64,000 nucleotides of DNA from Ruminococcus albus AD2013 (GTDB lineage: Bacteria; Bacillota; Clostridia; Oscillospirales; Ruminococcaceae). The notes under the pieces were generated by a model. That model had not been told where the DNA came from, ran no database searches, and saw only the letters and a program-made list of their open reading frames with translations. The translations under genes and the position numbers were made by a program. The stretch's first letter is position 1. The number at the start of each line of letters is the position of its first letter. Below are positions 58,357-64,000 of the stretch, piece after piece. The stretch lies in assembly GCF_000526775.1 (NCBI RefSeq), contig NZ_JAGS01000001.1, forward strand, positions 1,364,001-1,428,000, written 5' to 3'.

Positions 58357-61242
58357 TCAGCTATCTTGCTGCGCCTTATCAGATGATGATATCAGGCGAG
58401 CCATTGTATCAAACATTTTTTCGGGTTCTATGGGTTTGAAAAGATGGGCGTCCATGCCCGCTTCAAGGGAGCGTTCTGCATCTTCTTCAAATACATTCGC
58501 CGTCATTGCGATGATAGGTATCGTTCCCGCATCAGGCCGTTCCAGAGCGCGTATCCTTTTCGTCGCTGTAAGTCCGTCCATCTCGGGCATACGAACGTCC
58601 ATGAGAATAGCGTCAAAGTGGCCTTCGTCGCATCCGCTGAACATCTCCACAGCTTCCCTGCCGTTTTTTGCGTGCTCGGACTCAATCCCCTCCAGTTCAA
58701 GAATATCAGCCAGTATCTCCGCATTCTGTTCAATGTCCTCAGCGATGAGCACCCTGCGTCCCGACAAAATATCCGCTCTCCTGCCTATGACTTCCTCAGC
58801 TGTGATATCCTCTGACTTTCGCTCACAGACTCCCAGCTTCACGGTAACGATAAATACTGAACCTACTCCTTTTTCGCTCTCAACATGAATCTCGCCGCCC
58901 ATCATTTCAACGTAATTTATCGTGATAGCCATTCCGAGACCGCTTCCGCCGTACTTGTTCGTAGTGGTAGCATCTTCCTGAGAAAAGCGCTCGAATATCT
59001 TCGGGATATATTCCTTGTCCATGCCGATACCTGTGTCCTTTACGGTGAATCTCAGAGTGCATACTCCATCCGCCCGTGATACCTCCTCAACAGTAAGAGT
59101 CACACTTCCCGATTTATCTGTAAATTTAACGGCATTGCCGAGAATGTTTATCATCACCTGCCTGAGTTTCAGGTCATCGCCGATGTAGTATTCAGCCATA
59201 TCACCAACGATCCTGCATTCATAGTTCAGACCCTTGTCCTGACACTGACCGTTAATGATGATATTTATCTGCTCCAGGAATCCATCGAATGAGAATTCCT
59301 CATTATTAAGTACCATCCTGCCCGATTCTATACGTCCCATATCGAGGATATCATTTATTATACTCAGCAGATGGTTGGCGCTTGCACCTATCCTTTCAAG
59401 ATGCTCTCTTGTTTTCTGCGGAAGATCGGGTTCACGCAGAGCGATGGTATCAAGCCCTATGATGGTATTCATTGGGGTTCGTATCTCGTGGCTCATGTTG
59501 GAAAGGAAGCTGGTCTTTGCACGGCTGCTCGCTTCTGCCAGAGCCTTTTCCACGCCCATCTGCTTTTCACGCTTTTGCAGTGCACTGTATATCCTGAGAA
59601 GATTGAAAAGTGAGAAGCATATCAGCACTATCTGCACTGCGCTGGCATTATCCAGCGATCTTCCAACACTTTTCATCTCATCGTCAATATGGTCTTCGTC
59701 AGACTCGTTCTCCTCCACCGAATAGTACTCCTTCAACACCGTTTCCGAACGTTCAAGTGCTTTATCTGTGGTCTGGCGGAGCCATACGCTTGATGTGAAT
59801 ATTATAAGTCCCAGAAGTATTATCCATGGGAGGATCGAATGTCCCATCCTGCCCTCGTTGTCACGATTCAGGAAAGTTCGGAAATACACGAAGCCCAGTA
59901 TGCTCCAGATAGTCAGTATAAAATAAGATTCAAGAGAAAGAGTTTTTATTGAAAGCAGGTTAGGAATCAGGAATTCCAGCGCAAAAAGTATGGATATCAC
60001 CATACCCGCCATGCCAACTGCTGCTCTTATTCTATCATTATCCTCACGAGCAAGCCTGAAAGCCGCTGCCGATGCAAGAGCATAGGCTATAGTTGCACCA
60101 ACAGTGGTAATATCAACAATCCAGCTGATAGCAGTTCTTCCGAAGAACGGTAGTACAAGTGATAATGCAAGTATGGATATTATTGCATTTTTCGGCACAT
60201 GAGCCTTGCTTTTTCTACCAACCCATGTTGGAAAAAGTCCGTCAGCGGAAAGAGAACATAAAAGTCTGCTGAGGGCTATGTAATTTCCGACCAGACCCGT
60301 GAATATCGCACCCAGTGCAGACGCACCAAGTATGAATGTGCCTTTATCGCCGAGTGCTTTGTTCGCCGCAAAAAAAGTGGGAAGAGAAGCTTTGCCCGTG
60401 TATTTGTCAAGTGAACCGATATAGTCCGTCCATGAGCCGCAGTCATCGGGAAGAGCCTTTACTGCCAGCAATACAAGGAACACATAAACCGCCGCAGCTG
60501 TCATCAGCGAGGTCAGCATTATCACAAAGGATCTTTTCAGTGAAAACTTCGCTTCCTCAGCTGAATGTGTTATTGATTCAAACCCGACAAAAGCCCATGG
60601 TGCAAGGGCAAATATAGTGAAAACTCCTCCCGAGTGAGAACTGTCAGGAGGATAAGGCGGATAAAAATTCGCTGTACAGCCCTTTGATGACAGTACACCC
60701 ACGAAGCATATCAAAACGCCGGCGAAAAGCAGCCCCGCCATAAACACCTGCACCAATGCCGAGATTTTTCTTGAAAAGCAAACCAGTGCCGCAACCGCAA
60801 GAGCCATTCCCGAAAGGATTATCTCACCAATGTATATCTCATATCCTGCTATGGAATAAAGGTAACCGAAACGGAAAGTATCGCCCAGCACTGTCCTTGC
60901 GATAAGCGGCAGAGCAGTCGCATTAGCCCAGATTATAGCTATATACGTAATTATCATGAACCACGCCCCGAGAAATCCGTGGTCGTAGCCGAAAGCCTTT
61001 TTGGTATAGGTATATATACCGCCGCATTCGGGATAGCGATTCATAAGGTAATGAAAATTTACAGCAAGCACCAGCATCACCATGCCGGCCAGACCAAGCC
61101 CGATGGCTGAACCAACAGGTCCCGCTATGGGCAGGAATGTTGTGCCGGGCATAACGAATGAGCCCCAGCCCACACTACATCCAAAGGACAATGCCCATGC
61201 CCCGAATATACCGAGATATTTTATATTGTCGGAACTCTCCAT
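58357..61242 (-). CDS. APC-type permease fused to histidine kinase and REC, 961 aa
   Basis: Residues 1-500 are a complete amino acid/polyamine permease of the APC superfamily, with 12 or more segments (FGCSVGWGSFVMPGT, MNRYPECGGIYTYTKKAFGY, WAFVGFESITHSAEEAK). One more membrane segment precedes a HisKA domain with His585 in SNMSHEIRTPMNTIIG, a HATPase domain (NILGNAVKFTD, DTGIGMD, GGSGLGMAI) and a REC domain with Asp882 in MDVRMPEMDG. The permease appears to serve as the sensor, as the SLC5-like part does in CbrA. The start at 61242 has GAGGGG ten bases upstream. It ends 13 bp before the next gene. Confidence 0.94.
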   Translation of the reverse strand: MESSDNIKYLGIFGAWALSFGCSVGWGSFVMPGTTFLPIAGPVGSAIGLGLAGMVMLVLAVNFHYLMNRYPECGGIYTYTKKAFGYDHGFLGAWFMIITYIAIIWANATALPLIARTVLGDTFRFGYLYSIAGYEIYIGEIILSGMALAVAALVCFSRKISALVQVFMAGLLFAGVLICFVGVLSSKGCTANFYPPYPPDSSHSGGVFTIFALAPWAFVGFESITHSAEEAKFSLKRSFVIMLTSLMTAAAVYVFLVLLAVKALPDDCGSWTDYIGSLDKYTGKASLPTFFAANKALGDKGTFILGASALGAIFTGLVGNYIALSRLLCSLSADGLFPTWVGRKSKAHVPKNAIISILALSLVLPFFGRTAISWIVDITTVGATIAYALASAAAFRLAREDNDRIRAAVGMAGMVISILFALEFLIPNLLSIKTLSLESYFILTIWSILGFVYFRTFLNRDNEGRMGHSILPWIILLGLIIFTSSVWLRQTTDKALERSETVLKEYYSVEENESDEDHIDDEMKSVGRSLDNASAVQIVLICFSLFNLLRIYSALQKREKQMGVEKALAEASSRAKTSFLSNMSHEIRTPMNTIIGLDTIALREPDLPQKTREHLERIGASANHLLSIINDILDMGRIESGRMVLNNEEFSFDGFLEQINIIINGQCQDKGLNYECRIVGDMAEYYIGDDLKLRQVMINILGNAVKFTDKSGSVTLTVEEVSRADGVCTLRFTVKDTGIGMDKEYIPKIFERFSQEDATTTNKYGGSGLGMAITINYVEMMGGEIHVESEKGVGSVFIVTVKLGVCERKSEDITAEEVIGRRADILSGRRVLIAEDIEQNAEILADILELEGIESEHAKNGREAVEMFSGCDEGHFDAILMDVRMPEMDGLTATKRIRALERPDAGTIPIIAMTANVFEEDAERSLEAGMDAHLFKPIEPEKMFDTMARLISSSDKAQQDS

Positions 61243-61276
61243 GATGATCAAACCCCTCAGACCAAATTACCGATAT

Positions 61277-61645
61277 TCAGCCCTCTTCGTATCTGCGTAT
61301 GCGGTCAGATGTTCTTTTATAAGCTTCATCTATCTTTGCTATCCTAGTCTTAACTTCCTCGTCTGAAAGTCTTCTCCTGTTGCCGGGACGGAATTCCTCC
61401 GCTAACTCCGAAGCCATTCCCGCAAGCCCAACAAGTCCCAGATTTGCACAAACGCCCTTCATAGCATGAGCCGTTTCAAATATCTTTGAAGGTTCAATCC
61501 GATCTCCGGCATCAATAAGCTCTTCCACCACTAGATTAGTCCTCATTTTTCTGATATGTTTATCTACAAGCTTTTCCATGCGGAGCACACGCATTGCCTG
61601 CTCGTAATCTCCGCCTATCTCATAATACAATTCCTGTAACGTCAT
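61277..61645 (-). CDS. Stand-alone HPt phosphotransfer protein, 122 aa
   Basis: A helical protein with the HPt signature: phosphorylatable His60 in FETAHAMKGVCANLGL, then a second helix with AGMASELAEEFR. HPt proteins carry phosphate between a hybrid kinase's REC and a response regulator. Its place between the REC-EAL gene and the permease-kinase gene makes it the likely shuttle for both hybrid kinases here. It starts 73 bp after the REC-GGDEF-EAL gene. Confidence 0.92.
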   Translation of the reverse strand: MTLQELYYEIGGDYEQAMRVLRMEKLVDKHIRKMRTNLVVEELIDAGDRIEPSKIFETAHAMKGVCANLGLVGLAGMASELAEEFRPGNRRRLSDEEVKTRIAKIDEAYKRTSDRIRRYEEG

Positions 61646-61718
61646 AAAACTCAGCCCCCTGATAACTTTATGTCGTTTGATATATCAGACCCTTATCTCA
61701 TGGGATACAGCCCTGACC

Positions 61719-63413
61719 TCAGCTGACTCTCTGCTCCCGCTCTTTGCGGATAAACTCTTCAAATTCATTAGCAGGGACAGGTCTCGAAAAGTAATATCCC
61801 TGAACAAGGTCGCAGTCCGCGTCCCTTAGAAGTTTCAGCTGACCCTCTGTTTCAACGCCCTCAGCAACTACGCTCAGCTTGAGATTTCCCGCGATATCGA
61901 GTATCAGCTTCATAAGCCTGAGGTCGGTCTCGCTGTTCTCGATATTGCGCACAAAGGACATATCCATCTTAAGCACATCTATGGGCATGGAAGACAGCAT
62001 ATTCAGTGAAGAATACCCCGCCCCGAAGTCGTCCATCTCTATCTCAAAACCAATTTTTCTTAGGGTATGTATAAGACCGAGAAGTCTGTCAGCGTCCTGC
62101 GAATAGGCTGATTCAGTGACTTCAAGCTTGATGTCGCAGTACTCCAGACCGTTATTCGTGATGAGCCTGCAAAGCCTTTCGGTAAGGTCAGGATCGAAAA
62201 TATCCGCACGGGAGATATTCACCGAAACAGGCAGTGTAAACCTGAACTTGTTTCTCCACATCGCTACCTGCTTTGCAGTCTCCTCCCACACGTAGTTATC
62301 GACCAGAGTTATCAGCCCGTTGCCCTCAAACAGCGGTATAAACGTGCCGGGAGGTATCATACCGAGCTCCGGGTGTTCCCACCGCACCAGTGCCTCTGCG
62401 CTCATGAGTCTCGGCGGTTCACTGCGAATATCGTATTTCGGCTGATAATAAACCCTAAACTGACCATCTGCCAGCGCATTGCGAAGATCGCCCAGAAGCT
62501 TCTGGTCGAAGAGCTCCTTTTTAAGGATATCTTCGTTGTATTTCCTCAGCGGGTTGCGGAAGTCGCTCCGTGCCATTATGCAGGCGGTTCGCGCCCTGTC
62601 GATAAGCAGTACAGGCTCAACGTCCTCGGTTCGCTCGTCCACGCCCATTCTCAGATGCACCCTTACACCGGGAGAAAACTCGTCCATCTTTGCCTGAAAT
62701 CTGTCCAGCACAGCCCTGTGATCATCACAGTGGGTGCAGTATACTGCAAATCTGTCAGCATCGAAACGACTGGCGATTCCCTCTTTTTCTCTCAGAAAAT
62801 CTTTTATGATACTTCCCATGGTCTTAAGCACCTTATCGCCGAATTCTCTGCCGTATAAAGCATTCACAGTGTGAAACTGCTCGATATTCAATACAATTGC
62901 ATCCATCTGAAGTTCAGGGTGATTGCTGAACAGACGCTCGGCGTATTCAAAAAAGAAATTCTTGCTGTAAAGATCTGTCAGTTCGTCCTTTTCTGCCGAT
63001 GATATCAGCCTGCGCCCCTCATTCAGCTCGATTATCCTGGCTACACGGGCAAGTATGACCTCGTGTAGGACAAAAGGCTTAGTGATGAAATCTGCCGCAC
63101 CCAGCCTCAAAGCTTCAAGTTCTGCCTCCTCGTAGGAGGTCATGACTATCACAGGTATGCCTTGAAATTCTTCATCAGCCTGAATGGTTTTAAGTACCTC
63201 ATAACCGTCCATCACAGGCATGATAAGATCAAGCATAACTGCGGATAATTCATTTTTATGGCGGCGCATAAGGTCTAAAGCCTGCACTCCGTTTTCTGCG
63301 AAAATGATATCATAATCATTCTCCATGATGATTTCCAGAGCATCTCTGTTGATCTCCTGATCGTCCACGATAAGAACCTTCTTCGGCCGCTGCATATTAT
63401 TTGACCTGATCAT
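61719..63413 (-). CDS. REC-degenerate GGDEF-EAL response regulator, 564 aa
   Basis: The REC domain (about 12-130) has acidic DD at 17-18 and phospho-acceptor Asp62 in LDLIMPVMDG. The GGDEF domain (about 140-300) has DADRF where GGDEF should be, so it cannot make c-di-GMP, but it may bind GTP. The EAL domain (about 315-555) keeps SAEALVRW (Glu340), VNISR, KLEVTES, MDDFGAGYSS and AEGVET, so it should degrade c-di-GMP. GAGGG lies seven bases before the start. As the first gene of the locus it is the likely output of the phosphorelay. Confidence 0.93.
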   Translation of the reverse strand: MIRSNNMQRPKKVLIVDDQEINRDALEIIMENDYDIIFAENGVQALDLMRRHKNELSAVMLDLIMPVMDGYEVLKTIQADEEFQGIPVIVMTSYEEAELEALRLGAADFITKPFVLHEVILARVARIIELNEGRRLISSAEKDELTDLYSKNFFFEYAERLFSNHPELQMDAIVLNIEQFHTVNALYGREFGDKVLKTMGSIIKDFLREKEGIASRFDADRFAVYCTHCDDHRAVLDRFQAKMDEFSPGVRVHLRMGVDERTEDVEPVLLIDRARTACIMARSDFRNPLRKYNEDILKKELFDQKLLGDLRNALADGQFRVYYQPKYDIRSEPPRLMSAEALVRWEHPELGMIPPGTFIPLFEGNGLITLVDNYVWEETAKQVAMWRNKFRFTLPVSVNISRADIFDPDLTERLCRLITNNGLEYCDIKLEVTESAYSQDADRLLGLIHTLRKIGFEIEMDDFGAGYSSLNMLSSMPIDVLKMDMSFVRNIENSETDLRLMKLILDIAGNLKLSVVAEGVETEGQLKLLRDADCDLVQGYYFSRPVPANEFEEFIRKEREQRVS

Positions 63414-63749
63414 GATAAGTCCCTCTTTTCTGCTGACGCTTTAGCTGTTAAATCTGACTTTATGTGTGCCCAGAGCTTAATTTCCGTTGTTAGCGGCAGT
63501 ATATGACCATAAACGGCATCTGCCTATAATAATTTATATTATTATAACATATATTGGTTCGATTTTCAATACTTATTTAAAAAAAGATGTCAGTTTATCC
63601 ATTTATTTATGATATTTTTGTTTGAGATATTAAACATAAAATACAAATTGTGTACACACTCGCGCATAATTATTACATATCTATATAGTATAACTATCAG
63701 TAAGACGCATGCTGTTTCACATCGTATGATGGAATTTATTTAACCTGTC
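63414..63749. other. Divergent AT-rich control region
   Basis: This separates the signalling locus from the next gene on the plus strand. The promoter of the locus must be here (TATAAT-like words near 63520-63545) but I cannot fix it. No gene or RNA was recognised. Confidence 0.5.
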
Positions 63750-63778
63750 TTTACAATTGCCGAAAGATGTGCTATAAT
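63750..63778 (+). promoter_or_regulatory. Promoter of the last gene
   Basis: TTTACA, 17-bp spacer ending TGTGC, TATAAT. Confidence 0.8.
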
Positions 63779-63831
63779 ATAAAACATATTGCAGAAATGG
63801 GCTCGCCCTACTAGACACGGAGGTTATGGCA

Positions 63832-64000
63832 ATGGCTGAAAATACAAATAACAACGATAAAAAAGAAGGCAACGTTCTTGCGGGCTTTGTGCTCTATAAG
63901 GACGCTAATATGGACTGGGCAAGGTTCAAAAAATCACTGAAAGATGACTGGGGCATCGAGACAGATGACGAGGTCAAGGACAATGCGCTGGTTTTCCACA
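63832..64000 (+). CDS. Partial protein, possibly DUF4261
   Basis: Only the first 56 codons are inside the window. GGAGG lies eight bases before ATG 63832; an ATG at 63826 is too close to it. After a polar Asn-rich start, the segment LAGFVLYKDANMDWARFKKS then LKDDWGIETDDE resembles, from memory, the start of DUF4261 proteins. These are of unknown function. The assignment is tentative because the rest is missing. Confidence 0.6.
   Translation, partial: MAENTNNNDKKEGNVLAGFVLYKDANMDWARFKKSLKDDWGIETDDEVKDNALVFH

Overview
The window looks like a chromosomal segment of a rumen cellulolytic Firmicute, most likely Ruminococcus albus or a very close relative. The strongest clue is a C-terminal module shared by the GH9 and GH30 enzymes (about 85 residues, with YLAGKWR and TPKNLTPGM) that I recognise as CBM37, a module described from R. 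albus. A dockerin on the GH26 enzyme, a reductive arylacetate gene set, RNase P RNA of bacterial type, and Gram-positive style ribosome binding sites and terminators agree with this. No plasmid, phage or CRISPR signature was seen.

Layout. 1-4611: plant cell wall enzymes (partial GH26 mannanase with dockerin; GH9-CBM3c-FnIII-CBM37). 4738-5570: small ferredoxin and a decayed membrane-protein gene. 5595-12021: a minus-strand operon for indolepyruvate:ferredoxin oxidoreductase (iorA, iorB), an arylacetate-CoA ligase, an ACT protein and several unknown genes. 12166-18681: lipoprotein, galactokinase, trmB, kptA, then a DUF2975/XRE/DUF4173 group. 18941-26906: lipoproteins, transaldolase, GH10 xylanase lipoprotein, rnpB, a transglutaminase-like protein, CBS protein, D,D-carboxypeptidase. 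27036-31236: a frameshifted membrane protein, a VTT protein, luxS-mtnN, and DUF4317 behind an attenuator-like leader. 31262-37043: the conserved spoVB-like/mazG/hup/rqcP cluster, interrupted between hup and rqcP by an IS607-type element with TnpB. 37136-47206: tRNA-Leu, an EAL protein fused to a beta-helix-like tail, a PAP2 phosphatase, a LacI/AraC-type regulator and the GH30-CBM22-CBM37 glucuronoxylanase. 47218-51431: an Amt-PII fusion behind tandem terminators, a cytidylate-kinase-like protein and an ArsB/NhaD transporter. 51789-63413: an 11.6-kb minus-strand signalling locus. 63832-64000: start of a further gene.

How it fits together. The glycoside hydrolases attack mannan, cellulose and xylan. 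The ior/paaK genes suit an organism that takes up arylacetates and carboxylates them to aromatic amino acid precursors, a known rumen trait. luxS and mtnN together complete the S-adenosylhomocysteine to AI-2 route.

The signalling locus is the most unusual part. In transcription order it encodes REC-(degenerate GGDEF)-EAL, a free HPt, an amino-acid-permease/histidine-kinase/REC fusion, a double solute-binding-domain/PAS/GGDEF protein, and a membrane PAS hybrid kinase with two RECs. All parts of a multistep phosphorelay plus both c-di-GMP synthesis and breakdown are present, so nutrient sensing by a transporter and by solute-binding domains could be coupled to c-di-GMP. This coupling is inferred from gene order and domains.

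Many promoters here share the form TTGACA-N17-TATAAT with TGTG(C/A) just before the -10 box.
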